Shown here piece by piece: positions 7,503 through 16,010 of a stretch of DNA of 64,000 nucleotides. The notes below the pieces were generated by a model, which saw nothing but the letters and a program-made list of their open reading frames with translations, was not told where the DNA came from and ran no database searches. The DNA comes from Oligoflexia bacterium (GTDB lineage: Bacteria > Bdellovibrionota > UBA1018), in contig JACMNQ010000052.1 in the NCBI GenBank assembly GCA_014378465.1, positions 35,981 through 99,980 on the forward strand, read 5' to 3'. Position 1 is the stretch's first letter; every line of letters begins with the position of its first letter. A program made the position numbers and the translations under genes.

Positions 7503-9424
7503 AGAAACCTCATGACCGCGAGAGTGACGTCGTCGTCCAGCATCTTGCCTTCATTGTAAGCCATGAAGTCCGTGACGAGAGCATTGACGACGTCCGTGGG
7601 CGAATTGGCCAGTTGGGATTCGACCAACTGCTTCATCTTCTTCTTGCCATACATGTCCCCCTGAACATTTTTTCCTTCAATCAGACCGTCAGTATAGAGA
7701 AAAAACTGGTCTCCCGAAGCGATGTCGATGGTTTTCTCCTCAAAGTCACGGTTGTCACGTTTCTCACCCAGACGCATTCCCAGCGTGACCAGACTCTTGA
7801 GAACGAATTTGTCGCCGGTCTTCTTGAAGACCCAGGGTGGATTGTGTCCGGCGCTTGAGTAAGCGAGCTTGCCCGTATCAAAATCGATGACCGCCACGAA
7901 GAAAGTCATCATGATCTGGCCCGAAGCCGCTTCGTAGACCACGCGGTTCGCGTAAGAAAGCATCTCTTTCGGAGACAGGTTGAAATTGTTCTCTTCAGCG
8001 AGATTCTGGATCACGCTGAAACAGCTGCGAGCGGAAGCCGTGATGAGAGCACTGGGCAAGCCGTGTCCGGTGGCGTCGGCGATCATGATGGCCATCTTGT
8101 TTCCAAGAGTGAAGTAACCCCACCAGTCGCCCCCACACTCGGTCGCCGATTGATAGTGGCCGTGAAGAATGACTTTGCTGTCCTGATAATCGGGAGCGGG
8201 AAGAAGCGTCTGCTGCACGGTGGAGGCGATGGCCACCTCGTTTTCGAGGTGCGCCTTTCTCACGCTTTCGACGATCAATCCCTGAATCCTTTTGGACATG
8301 ATGAGGAACGAGGAGGTCAGCGCACCGATCTCGTCCTTGCTCTGAGGAATGAGATCCACGTCGAAGTTGCCGCGTGTGATCTCAGTCGTGGCGCCATAGA
8401 GCTGGTTGAGGGGTCCAGTCAGGCGTCTGGCGAAGAAGATCGCGATGATGATGGCCACGCAGATCGCCATGATGCCCAGAAGAATGAACTGTTCGGTGAG
8501 AGCGTAAGCGGCGCTCATCGCCTTTCGCCATTCCGTTTTCGTGAGTACGGTCACTTCATAACCGGGGCGATTGTACCCACCCAGGTAACGAACGCCATTG
8601 AACTCATACTCCCGGGTCGTGGACTGGGTCTTTTCCTTCAGTGATGCCTGAAAAAGGGGCTCATCCGACACATTGGTCGGGGTGAACATCAGGCCGGGAT
8701 CAGTGGAAAACAGGACAGTGCCCTCGCGGTTGGCGATGCTCAGGTCCGAGGATCTCACTTCTTTGGCGAAGCCGGAAAGGGTCGTCGTCGCCAGCGCCAC
8801 GGGCAAGCCTGCCGGATCATCTTTGTATTTAAGGTCGGCGAGAAGCACGCCCAGCACGGGTACCTGCCCCAGCTTGGAGAGATTGATGAAATAGTAGGAA
8901 TCCGTCAGAAGCTGGGGCATCGCCTTCTTCAGCATTCCGGGTGTGAGAACGAGTGAGTCTCCGTTCAGCTGATATTGAGAAAGCGCCTGCGCCGACATGG
9001 AGCTGACGAGAGGTCGAGCCGCAGCGGTCTTCACGTCGACGATCTGAAGCGTGACTCCCAGCAGGTCAGACTGATTCTCAACGAAATTTCGGAGGCGAGC
9101 CGCCTGCTCACTTGAAATCGGTTTGGTGGGATCGATATTTCCCATGTAAACCCGGAGAGCGTCAAGAAGCTGGCGAGCCTTGTCGCTGAACTCTCGACCG
9201 GCGAAGAAAGCTTCCGTGGTCTGCGACTGGTAAGTGTAGGCGGTCTTGTCCTGGGTGAGCAGAAGGATCGCAGAAGTGCTCAAAAACCCGATTACCACGA
9301 GCAGCAAAACCACGACACTCACGAGCAGTTTGGTGCCCACGGGCAGGGATATCTTGAATTGGTGTTGATCCACTTTCCCATTTTCACTAAAATTTTGTGC
9401 GAATTCAACATTTGATTGGTCCAA
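7499..9424 (-). CDS. Membrane sensor with HAMP and SpoIIE-type PP2C phosphatase domain
   Basis: 641 residues. The start is taken at a TTG (9422-9424); a GTG at 9373 is an alternative. Two membrane helices (about 31-57 and 303-322) flank a periplasmic sensory region of about 245 residues. A HAMP linker follows (RRLTGPLNQLYGATTEITRG), and then a SpoIIE/PP2C domain with GGDWWGYF, ADATGHGLPSAL, SAGHNPPW, TDGLIEG and the metal-binding DDDVTLAV. It should dephosphorylate a Ser/Thr-phosphorylated partner, most plausibly the STAS protein encoded divergently at 9507. It forms an operon with the FecR protein. Catalytic Asp residues appear intact. Confidence 0.92.
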   Translation of the reverse strand: MDQSNVEFAQNFSENGKVDQHQFKISLPVGTKLLVSVVVLLLVVIGFLSTSAILLLTQDKTAYTYQSQTTEAFFAGREFSDKARQLLDALRVYMGNIDPTKPISSEQAARLRNFVENQSDLLGVTLQIVDVKTAAARPLVSSMSAQALSQYQLNGDSLVLTPGMLKKAMPQLLTDSYYFINLSKLGQVPVLGVLLADLKYKDDPAGLPVALATTTLSGFAKEVRSSDLSIANREGTVLFSTDPGLMFTPTNVSDEPLFQASLKEKTQSTTREYEFNGVRYLGGYNRPGYEVTVLTKTEWRKAMSAAYALTEQFILLGIMAICVAIIIAIFFARRLTGPLNQLYGATTEITRGNFDVDLIPQSKDEIGALTSSFLIMSKRIQGLIVESVRKAHLENEVAIASTVQQTLLPAPDYQDSKVILHGHYQSATECGGDWWGYFTLGNKMAIMIADATGHGLPSALITASARSCFSVIQNLAEENNFNLSPKEMLSYANRVVYEAASGQIMMTFFVAVIDFDTGKLAYSSAGHNPPWVFKKTGDKFVLKSLVTLGMRLGEKRDNRDFEEKTIDIASGDQFFLYTDGLIEGKNVQGDMYGKKKMKQLVESQLANSPTDVVNALVTDFMAYNEGKMLDDDVTLAVMRFL

Positions 9425-9506
9425 AGTTCTTTTTAAAGTTTAAGATGGACACTCAGCCCCTCAGCACTCAACGAATCCTTTCGAGGATTCGACCAAAGGA
9501 ATCCAA

Positions 9507-9971
9507 ATGATCAATGTCACCAAAGAGCAAAAAGGAGAGGTCCTGGTCGTGCGACTTTCCGGCTCCATTGAAGAGTCCGTGAACTTCGACCAACTCATCG
9601 GCCCGCCACCACCGGACCTTCACGTGAATTGCAAAGAAGTGTCTCGAATCAATTCGGCAGGTGTGAAGGCCTGGATCAAATACTTTCAGGCCGCTGCAGC
9701 AAAGGGCACCAAACTCAGGTTTCTTGAGTGTTCAACCGCGATCGTTGAACAGATCAACCTGATTTCCAACTTCGTCGTGACGGGTGAAGTCGAATCCATC
9801 TATGTTCCGTTCTCCTGCACGAGCTGCAAGGCGGAACTCATCGCGCTTTTCAAGACGGTGGATCTCAAAGCCAATGGCTTGACTGCGCCGGAACTCAAAT
9901 GCACCAAGTGTAGCGGCAACGCGGTCTTTGATGACATCGAAGAAGAATATTTCGGTTTTCTCTCACGCTGA
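9507..9971 (+). CDS. STAS-domain protein with C-terminal zinc-ribbon-like cysteines
   Basis: 154 residues. Residues 1-95 resemble an anti-anti-sigma (STAS) fold. The motif SRINSAGVKAWIKYF matches the loop that carries the phosphorylated Ser in SpoIIAA-like proteins (DSSG there, NSAG here). Two CxxC pairs follow (SCTSCKAEL near 110 and KCTKCSGNA near 137), which suggest a small zinc ribbon not usual in STAS regulators. The stop overlaps the start of the next gene by one base (TGATGG). It is read divergently from the SpoIIE phosphatase. It probably acts as a switch protein between kinase and phosphatase; the zinc module could add another partner (inference). Confidence 0.85.
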   Translation: MINVTKEQKGEVLVVRLSGSIEESVNFDQLIGPPPPDLHVNCKEVSRINSAGVKAWIKYFQAAAAKGTKLRFLECSTAIVEQINLISNFVVTGEVESIYVPFSCTSCKAELIALFKTVDLKANGLTAPELKCTKCSGNAVFDDIEEEYFGFLSR

Positions 9972-10945
9972 TGGAGAAGACTCTGCTCCTCATCTCCGCG
10001 GACCCTCAGGACCAGGCGTTTGCGGCCGAAGTTGCCGTCCAGACTGGCCAATCCCTTCGAGTGATCGCCGACCCGAAAGCCGCCATGGCAGTGATCGCTG
10101 AAGGTTCTGCCACCACGATTTTTGCCGATGTGTCCACGGCCCGGCTTTACACGACTCTCGAATCCGCCATCCAGGAAACCGTTGGACTGTTTTCAGACCG
10201 CATCAACGCCAACACGATCCACTTTTTGAGCACTCCTGACCTGCAGGAATGCACCTATCTCAAGGACAGCCCGATCTTCGGAAATTTCGTTCTGAAGAAC
10301 TATGGAGATCCGGTCGAAGCGGGTGCACACTACTCCCGCATCGTGCGCGCCAGCCTCTCCGATCGCGCCTTTGGTCTCAAGACTCTGCTCAGCGCGGATG
10401 GAAAGATTCAACCAATCCAGCTCCAAGTCTCCAGTCAGAAGCAGGAAGCCGTCGAAGCAGTGAAGAAGTACCTGATCGCGGCGAAAGTTCACTCTCGCAT
10501 GGCCAACGTCGTGGCCAATGCAGTGGATGAACTCATCATGAACGCCATCTATGCGGCTCCTGCCGATGATCTCGGCAAACCCCTGCTCAACGCGACCGCT
10601 CGAAACACTCTCATCAAGCTCGAAGGGCGAAATGCCATCGAGGCTTCGGTCGGTTTTGACGGCAAATACGTCGCTTTCAGTGCAGCCGACAAATATGGCA
10701 GCCTCGACAAGGCCAAGCTCATTCAGCACCTTTCGAAGGTCTATACGGAAGAAGAATACAAGCTCAAGACCAATGTGGCCGGTGCGGGCCTCGGTCTGGC
10801 CACCCTCTTTCGCTGGGGCGGAAGCTTTCTGTTCTCAACTGAAGCCGGGAACCGCACTGAAGTGACCTTCTTCCTGAAGCGCTTCGCAAGCTACAAGGAC
10901 TTCAAGAAACAATTCCGTTTCGTCTCCACTCAGTACTACCTATGA
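9971..10945 (+). CDS. HATPase-domain protein of the partner-switching type
   Basis: 324 residues. The first 120 residues look like a receiver-like alpha/beta domain (LLLISADPQDQAFAAEVA, then FVLKNYGDPVEAGAHY), without a clear set of phospho-acceptor aspartates. The second half has GHKL ATPase boxes: N-box VANAVDELIMNAIYAA and G-box VAGAGLGLATLF, ending TEVTFFLKR. No dimerisation/phosphoacceptor His helix is obvious, so it fits an anti-sigma or STAS kinase (SpoIIAB/RsbW-like) better than a two-component histidine kinase. Translationally coupled to the STAS gene upstream; overlaps maf by four bases (ATGA). Likely cytoplasmic. Confidence 0.82.
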   Translation: MEKTLLLISADPQDQAFAAEVAVQTGQSLRVIADPKAAMAVIAEGSATTIFADVSTARLYTTLESAIQETVGLFSDRINANTIHFLSTPDLQECTYLKDSPIFGNFVLKNYGDPVEAGAHYSRIVRASLSDRAFGLKTLLSADGKIQPIQLQVSSQKQEAVEAVKKYLIAAKVHSRMANVVANAVDELIMNAIYAAPADDLGKPLLNATARNTLIKLEGRNAIEASVGFDGKYVAFSAADKYGSLDKAKLIQHLSKVYTEEEYKLKTNVAGAGLGLATLFRWGGSFLFSTEAGNRTEVTFFLKRFASYKDFKKQFRFVSTQYYL

Positions 10946-11571
10946 AACTGATTCTTGCCTCGACATCTCCCCGTCGGATCGATCTTCTGAAACAGGCCGG
11001 CTTTGAGATCGAAGTGATTCCTCCCGGGACTGATGAGATCGAGATTCGTGGAGAATCGCCGAAAGCCATGGTCCTGCGACTCGCGAAGGAAAAAGCGCAG
11101 GCCGTCGCGTCTCGCCAGACCGCACCTTGCCTGATCATCGCCGCCGACACGACCGTGGTGGCTCCCAACGGAAAAACCATCTTTGGCAAGCCTGTGGACG
11201 CGAGGGATGCTGAAAGAATGCTCAAGAAGCTGGTCGGGCACACTCATACCGTTCTCACGGGGTATTGCCTCGCTCAGGTTTTGCCCCACTCCGGTGACAA
11301 ATCCGGCTTCAAGATCCGCAGTTTCAGCCGCGTCGTCAAGACTCGAGTCAAGATGCGCAAACTCTCCACACGCGCGATCCAGAGCTACATCAAAACGGGC
11401 GAACCGATGGGCAAGGCGGGCTCCTATGCCGCGCAAGGCATCGGAACTTCGATGATTGATTCCCTCACCGGCAGCTATACCAATGTCGTGGGCCTCCCGA
11501 TTTCGCAGGTGATCGAAGACCTCGAAAAGAAGTTTGGAATTCTCCCAGGCTGGTCTAAACAGGACGCATGA
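10942..11571 (+). CDS. maf: Maf-family nucleotide pyrophosphatase
   Basis: 209 residues. It opens with LILASTSPRRIDLLKQAGF, the Maf signature (S..SPRR..LL). Further matches are IIAADTTVVAPNGKTIFGKP, LTGYCL and the late KAGSYAAQGIGTSMID. Maf proteins hydrolyse non-canonical or canonical nucleoside triphosphates to monophosphates, mainly dTTP/UTP or m7GTP in different subfamilies. The subfamily is not assigned here. ATGA overlaps link it to both the HATPase gene upstream and the YggS gene downstream. Length is normal. Cytoplasmic. Confidence 0.93.
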   Translation: MKLILASTSPRRIDLLKQAGFEIEVIPPGTDEIEIRGESPKAMVLRLAKEKAQAVASRQTAPCLIIAADTTVVAPNGKTIFGKPVDARDAERMLKKLVGHTHTVLTGYCLAQVLPHSGDKSGFKIRSFSRVVKTRVKMRKLSTRAIQSYIKTGEPMGKAGSYAAQGIGTSMIDSLTGSYTNVVGLPISQVIEDLEKKFGILPGWSKQDA

Positions 11572-12284
11572 GTTTCAACGAGTCACTGCAACGGAATTAT
11601 CAGTCCATTCGAGACCGGATCGTGAAGGCCGCCGGAAGTCCGGAAGCGGCTGAAAAAATCACGTTGATCGCGGTGACCAAAACGCAGCCGATCGAAGCCA
11701 TAGAAGAACTCCATCGCCTCGGTCACCGCGACTTCGGTGAGAACTACGTGCAGGAGATGGTCGAGAAGGCCACCACTCTGTCCGCCAGAGGACTTTCAGG
11801 GATCCGCTGGCATTTCATCGGGCACCTTCAGACCAACAAGGTGAAGAACGTTCTGCCCTATGCGCATGCGATCCACGCCGTGGACTCGGAGAAGCTTGCC
11901 CGCGAGATCGCTCGCCAGGCTCAGAAGTTCAATATCGGCCCCATCCCCGTCTTCGTTTCCGTGAACCTCCACTATGAAACGACCAAGACCGGGTTCAAGC
12001 CGGATGAACTTGAAAAATTCACGGCTCTGATCGCTTCCTTCCCGGAACTCAAGATCCTGGGGCTGATGTGCATCCCTTCGCCCGCCGGTAATGTGGCGCG
12101 GTCCTTTGCAGACCTGAGGGAACTTGAAAAGGACTGCCGACCCTCCACTCAGGGGGCACTTTCGATGGGAATGACGCAAGATTTCGAAGAAGGGATTCGC
12201 CAGGGCTCCACACACATCCGTGTCGGAACCGCTCTTTTCGGCGAAAGACCGCCCAAAACGCCCACTCCTCCCCCTTTGCAATGA
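11568..12284 (+). CDS. YggS-family PLP homeostasis protein
   Basis: 238 residues. Single-domain alanine-racemase-like fold that binds pyridoxal phosphate. The PLP lysine lies in [13 protein letters not shown] (about residue 38). Other signatures are [46 protein letters not shown] and the C-terminal [28 protein letters not shown]. Family members have no known catalytic reaction and buffer free PLP. Coupled by ATGA to maf. Cytoplasmic. Length and motifs complete. Confidence 0.94.
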   Translation: MSFNESLQRNYQSIRDRIVKAAGSPEAAEKITLIAVTKTQPIEAIEELHRLGHRDFGENYVQEMVEKATTLSARGLSGIRWHFIGHLQTNKVKNVLPYAHAIHAVDSEKLAREIARQAQKFNIGPIPVFVSVNLHYETTKTGFKPDELEKFTALIASFPELKILGLMCIPSPAGNVARSFADLRELEKDCRPSTQGALSMGMTQDFEEGIRQGSTHIRVGTALFGERPPKTPTPPPLQ

Positions 12285-12328
12285 GTGACTTGGCTTAGAC
12301 CAAAAGGTTGTGTTACAAAGTGTGCGAT

Positions 12329-12405
12329 GCACCCATAGCTCAGCTGGATAGAGTGCCGGTTTCCGAAGCCGTAGGTCAGTGGTTCGAATCCACTTGGGTG
12401 CACCA
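12329..12405 (+). tRNA. tRNA-Arg (anticodon CCG)
   Basis: 77 bases including an encoded CCA. Acceptor GCACCCA pairs with TGGGTGC; discriminator A. The D arm is GCTC...GAGT, the anticodon loop TTCCGAA gives CCG, and the T arm AGTGG-TTCGAAT-CCACT is perfect. The outermost anticodon-stem pair is mismatched, otherwise it is standard. It follows the YggS-type gene by 44 bases, and a stretch of decayed genes begins just downstream. Confidence 0.95.
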
Positions 12406-12479
12406 TTTCAAACTCAACTCCTTCCAAAAAATCCCACTCGTGAAAATGCCGCGGTGATCGGCCAACAGGATTTGCCTGA

Positions 12480-12857
12480 TCATTCGGAGCCAGACATTTG
12501 ATTGCTTTGCGCCTGAAGGACGCGACGCTCACTTGAGCCGCGGGCACTCTCGCGGACCTGCTCCATCAGAATGGGGTCATTCTTCAAATCAGGCTCGAGG
12601 AGGTCACTCGGGCAGATCGTCCTGTCGCGACCGGCACTTTGAAGTCGCGCAAGAATCTGTTTTTTTGAAATCAGTTCTGATTTTGAGGAGCCGAAGTCAG
12701 ACCGGACTGGCGAACGCGGTTGCGTAACAGAAGGTGGCATCTTCAAAACGTTCCAACATCAACTCGGCAGCCTGCGCCTGGCTGAGTCCTGCCACAAGAA
12801 GAGACAGAGTCAAAAAAGGATCAACCTGCGAGAGCAGATGGATCCTTTTCTGTTCAA
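12480..12857 (-). pseudogene. Broken gene for a small exported protein
   Basis: Read from a TTG at 12855-12857, the first frame gives MNRKGSICSRRLIL. At an A6 run (12812-12817; T6 on the coding strand) the sense passes into the next frame, which continues FLTLSLLVAGLSQAQA, a convincing signal-peptide core and cleavage site, then AELMLERFEDATF. Near 12740 it must shift again to reach the frame ending at 12480 ([31 protein letters not shown]). No single frame holds the whole protein. Either two frameshifts have broken the gene or the homopolymer call is a sequencing error. Family not recognised. Confidence 0.45.
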
Positions 12858-12889
12858 AACCTTGATGACGACGCTGGGGGGCGCCGATT

Positions 12890-13261
12890 TCAAGTACCGT
12901 AATACGCGTGCTGTTCAACAGTCGGCTGGCGCATCGACACGCCAGAATCCATGGTCATCGAAACATCGGGCATCAGGCGGAGCTGGCGATCCGCGTCCAT
13001 GAAAAACTGCTCTCTCTGGTGATCTGCCACGGCATTGAGAAACCGGCAGCTCTCGTCTTCCGAAAGTTTGAGCTTGCGAATGACTTTGAGACAGATCAGG
13101 AGTGAAAGGGTCTGCTTGCCCTTCAGGATACGGCTGATCGCACTGGGATCGATTTCGAGATCACGAGCGAACGCACGCAGTGAGTAAGACGAATTTTTCT
13201 GTTTGCGGGCCAGAAGTTCGTCCCGGATTCTTTCGATATAAAACGGTTCTGCTCTGTTCAT
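12890..13261 (-). CDS. Short HTH protein of the TIGR02147 type
   Basis: 123 residues. The segment FYIERIRDELLARKQKNSSY (about 7-26) followed by SLRAFARDLEIDPSAISRIL and KGKQTLS is the N-terminal helix-turn-helix region of TIGR02147 proteins, frequent in Fibrobacter and Bdellovibrio relatives. Full members run to about 260-280 residues with a DUF4423 domain. This one stops soon after the HTH, so it is truncated or a short variant. DNA-binding regulator is likely; target unknown. It lies in the gene-poor stretch after tRNA-Arg, with a small ORF overlapping its start by four bases. Confidence 0.75.
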   Translation of the reverse strand: MNRAEPFYIERIRDELLARKQKNSSYSLRAFARDLEIDPSAISRILKGKQTLSLLICLKVIRKLKLSEDESCRFLNAVADHQREQFFMDADRQLRLMPDVSMTMDSGVSMRQPTVEQHAYYGT

Positions 13262-13530
13262 TTTCGATCCTTAGCTCCGGCACCAAACTGATGCAGGTGA
13301 GTAAAAAAATTTTTCAACTGGGTGTTCAGCAAAAGAAAACTCATCCACACTTCGGGAATCAAGAAACTCGAAAGAGAATCGATCATCAACGTTGCCGTTT
13401 TCTCCCACACTCGCTTCTTGAGGCTGTAGCTACAGAAAGTTATGGAGTTTGGCAAACTAACAAAGTTTTTAATTATAGGTTTATGTAGAATTGACTCACC
13501 ATGTGCATTCGGCATGCATGTGAAATGCAA
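13258..13530 (-). CDS. Doubtful small ORF upstream of the HTH gene
   Basis: Up to 90 codons; a shorter start at an ATG near 13408 would give about 50. Its stop overlaps the HTH start as ATGA, which is the only real argument for it. The translation (MIDSLSSFLIPEVWMSFLLL, LNTQLKNFFTHLHQF) is hydrophobic and matches no family I know. Base composition upstream of it is AT-richer than in neighbouring genes. It could be a leader or toxin-like peptide, or simply non-coding. Confidence 0.25.
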   Translation of the reverse strand: MHFTCMPNAHGESILHKPIIKNFVSLPNSITFCSYSLKKRVWEKTATLMIDSLSSFLIPEVWMSFLLLNTQLKNFFTHLHQFGAGAKDRK

Positions 13531-13638
13531 TATGCACTGTTTTTTGTCGATTTTTGCCCGTTTTTATCCGTTTCCGCTCGCTGAGGCTCAACGAGAAAGA
13601 TGGAACTTCATGAATGAAAATTCAAACCTCCTCAGTCG

Positions 13639-13985
13639 GTGGTCATCACCGGCGGAAGCGATGGCGGGTATTTTTTCAATGCGTGGATTCATAGTAGGCT
13701 TGCTCGCGCGTAGAAACCATCAGCTCAATGAGGTTGCGAAAAACTTCATCCGTAACGGAGCCACTCAAGTTCACACTCAAAGCTGTGACATCACCGACTC
13801 AAACGCTCTTCGAAAGTGTCTTGAAAATATCTGATTTTCAACATGAATTGCGGATATTTTCATTGCGAATGCAGGCATCGATGGTCGCACGTTGTCCAAG
13901 GTGGACTCCTTCAACGAAGCGGTGAACTTTTTTTCGGTCAATCGGGTCGGCGCTGTGGATGGAATTCGCGGACTCGCGATCTCCA
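13639..13985 (+). pseudogene. Short-chain dehydrogenase remnant
   Basis: Three frames together recall an SDR protein. VVITGGSDGG (13639-13668) is the glycine-rich NAD(P) motif. LARRNHQLNEVAKNF followed by CDITDSNALRKCLENI is the usual ARR...DxTD segment, ending in a stop at about 13834. IANAGIDGRTLSKVDSFNEA with FFSVNRVGAVDGI (from about 13857) is the NAG motif and the following Asn helix. No YxxxK active site follows. At least two frame changes and the lost C-terminus make this a decayed gene, ending just before the ABC permease. Confidence 0.7.
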
Positions 13986-14088
13986 CAAAACGACTTGAGA
14001 CCTCGCGGCGTGAAAGTCTGGATCGTGAAAGTGCTGCCAGCCTGGCTTTACAAGCGAACGATCTCAAGTCAGGCCAGAAAATTCTGAC

Positions 14089-15357
14089 TCACATCCCTTT
14101 CATGGATTGGTGGATGTTCTGCCTTGAAAGGCGGATGAGGGGAAACCCCACGGTGCTCAGCGTGGCCAGGATGGAGATCAACCAGATGGGGGAACTCTGA
14201 AAGATCGAGATGCTCAGAACTGACGGATCTGGAAACGCACTTCCCAGCAGCTCCCTAATCCAGGAAAATGCGAGTGCATCGAGCGTCGCGCCCAGCACGC
14301 AGGAAAACGCTCCCAGCAAAAGCCCTTCACAGAGAAGCCAGCTCGCGACCTGCATCCTTGAATAACCCATCGCACGGAGTACGGCGAGCTGGATGGACAT
14401 CCCGTCAAAGCGGGTGATCATCATCGCGGCGACGGAGAGTCCACTGAGAAAAAGAATCAGTGAACTGATGAAGATTCCCAGCCTGCGTCCCGACCCGGTC
14501 AACTCTTCGAGTTTTTCCTTTGCATCCGAAACTCGAATGATCTGTCCGACCGTTCTCTGGTTGATGAGACTCTGCAGGGGAACAAATGCACCTGGCTCAA
14601 GGTAAATGAGAAAGTAATGAAGGACGTCCGCGTTCCAGATGGATTGATTTTTTTCAGGCGACTTCGTCGCTGCTGCCGCCATCTCCCGCGAGAGAACAGC
14701 TTTTGCCTGCGGAAGAGTCGCGTAAAGGGCCCGATCCCATGCCGTATCCTTCGGTCTGAAGATCCCCACCACATGCAGAGGCAAAGGTACCCCGGGTTCT
14801 CCTCCCGTCCACACTTGTGCGGGAACCAGGTCCCCGATGCCCAGGCCTTCGGCCTCACTGACCAGCGCCCCAAGAACCACTTCACCTTCTCGCGCCGCCC
14901 AGCGACCCTGGGCGAATTCAAGATTGTCCTCAGAAATGGGCCGCCTCAGAAAAGTCTCATCGGTCCCGATCACGCGGTGATCCTTGTACTTGCCGAAGAA
15001 GATCAGAGGAATGATCGAACGAATGGAGTTTGACCTCGTCTCCGTCCCATCTTCGAAATGGACCGGAACGCGCTGCCGAAGGCTCTGAAAAAGTTTTTCA
15101 GGCAGGTACCCCGGGTAATCCCCTTCCAGTTGAAGACTCCCGAGAAGGATGTCGATGCTTCCGGACTTGGCCCCGACCACTGCATCTCCGCCGTGAGCGA
15201 GGTGCGAGAAACGTTCTTCAGACAGACGATCCAGGCGGTAGATGATGCCACTGCATCCCACCGAAATGCCGATGGCAAGAAAGGCGATGGCTGTGGGGAC
15301 TTTCCTGCGAGTGAGATTGAGGTACGCCAGGCGCCAGGATCTCATGAAGTGACCCAC
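14089..15357 (-). CDS. ABC transporter permease, FtsX/MacB-like
   Basis: 422 residues. One helix near the N-terminus (VPTAIAFLAIGISVGCSGII), a long extracytoplasmic region (about 40-290) with MacB periplasmic-core features, then three helices near the C-terminus (LGIFISSLILFLSGLSVAAM, LLLGAFSCVLGATLDAL, IWLISILATLSTVGFPLI). This 1+3 topology is that of FtsX-type permeases that drive lipoprotein transport, antimicrobial export or cell-wall signalling. It overlaps the ATPase gene by 16 bases and is read after it. Substrate unknown. Confidence 0.9.
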   Translation of the reverse strand: MGHFMRSWRLAYLNLTRRKVPTAIAFLAIGISVGCSGIIYRLDRLSEERFSHLAHGGDAVVGAKSGSIDILLGSLQLEGDYPGYLPEKLFQSLRQRVPVHFEDGTETRSNSIRSIIPLIFFGKYKDHRVIGTDETFLRRPISEDNLEFAQGRWAAREGEVVLGALVSEAEGLGIGDLVPAQVWTGGEPGVPLPLHVVGIFRPKDTAWDRALYATLPQAKAVLSREMAAAATKSPEKNQSIWNADVLHYFLIYLEPGAFVPLQSLINQRTVGQIIRVSDAKEKLEELTGSGRRLGIFISSLILFLSGLSVAAMMITRFDGMSIQLAVLRAMGYSRMQVASWLLCEGLLLGAFSCVLGATLDALAFSWIRELLGSAFPDPSVLSISIFQSSPIWLISILATLSTVGFPLIRLSRQNIHQSMKGM

Positions 15358-15983
15358 TCATCAAAATTCAGCCGCTTTGTGAAAAACTTCTCGATCCGGT
15401 GATCGTGGCTGACGACAATCAGGGTCTTGCCCTCAGTCGCCTGAAACAGGGAGTTGAGAATCAGGTCCGTATTGGCGTCATCCAGGCTTGAAGTGGGTTC
15501 ATCAGCAAGAACGATGTCAGGAAGTGTTGCCAGCACGCGAGCCACGGCTACCCGCTGTTGCTCCCCAAGGCTCATCGACCCGCTCTGCTGTGAAGACAGG
15601 TGAGACATACCGACCTGCTCCAAAGCCCGAGTCGCCTTCAGTGAGGCATCAGGTGCCGAGTGAAGACCGAGCAGAACATTTTCATGAGCCGTGAGGTGCT
15701 CAAACAGATTCAGTCTCTGAAAGATGATTCCAAAATGATTCTTTCTCAGATCACTGCGTTGCCGGTCTGACAACGAGCTCAGAGTGTGCTCTCCAATCCT
15801 GACTGTTCCTGAGTCAGGGAGAAAGAGGCCGGCAAGGAGATGCAGCAGTGTGGTCTTTCCTCTGCCGCTTGGGCCCTGAATCAGGACACGACTGCCAAAG
15901 AGGATTTCCAGGCTTCTGATCTCAAAGAGGAATTTTGCGGCTTCCGGAAGGCGAACCTGAATCTTCTCCAATCTGATGTCCAT
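15342..15983 (-). CDS. ABC transporter ATP-binding protein, LolD/MacB-like
   Basis: 213 residues. Walker A GPSGRGKTTLLHLLAG (about 37-52), Q-loop FGIIFQRLNLF, signature MSLGEQQRVAVAR, Walker B IVLADEPTSSLD and switch His in LIVVSHDH are all present. Sequence style and length fit the LolD/MacB/FtsE branch, which partners with FtsX-type permeases, here encoded just downstream. Cytoplasmic, membrane-associated. It lies 27 bases after the phospholipase-D-like gene on the same strand, so the three genes may form an operon. Confidence 0.93.
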   Translation of the reverse strand: MDIRLEKIQVRLPEAAKFLFEIRSLEILFGSRVLIQGPSGRGKTTLLHLLAGLFLPDSGTVRIGEHTLSSLSDRQRSDLRKNHFGIIFQRLNLFEHLTAHENVLLGLHSAPDASLKATRALEQVGMSHLSSQQSGSMSLGEQQRVAVARVLATLPDIVLADEPTSSLDDANTDLILNSLFQATEGKTLIVVSHDHRIEKFFTKRLNFDEWVTS

Positions 15984-16010
15984 GACTGCCCTTGTTCCCG
16001 TCGTTTGGGT

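Noticed and set aside
12329..14088. Attachment-site repeat of the tRNA-Arg 3' end
   Set aside because: I looked for a second copy of the T-arm and acceptor sequence before the ABC permease and saw none, and no integrase gene is present.
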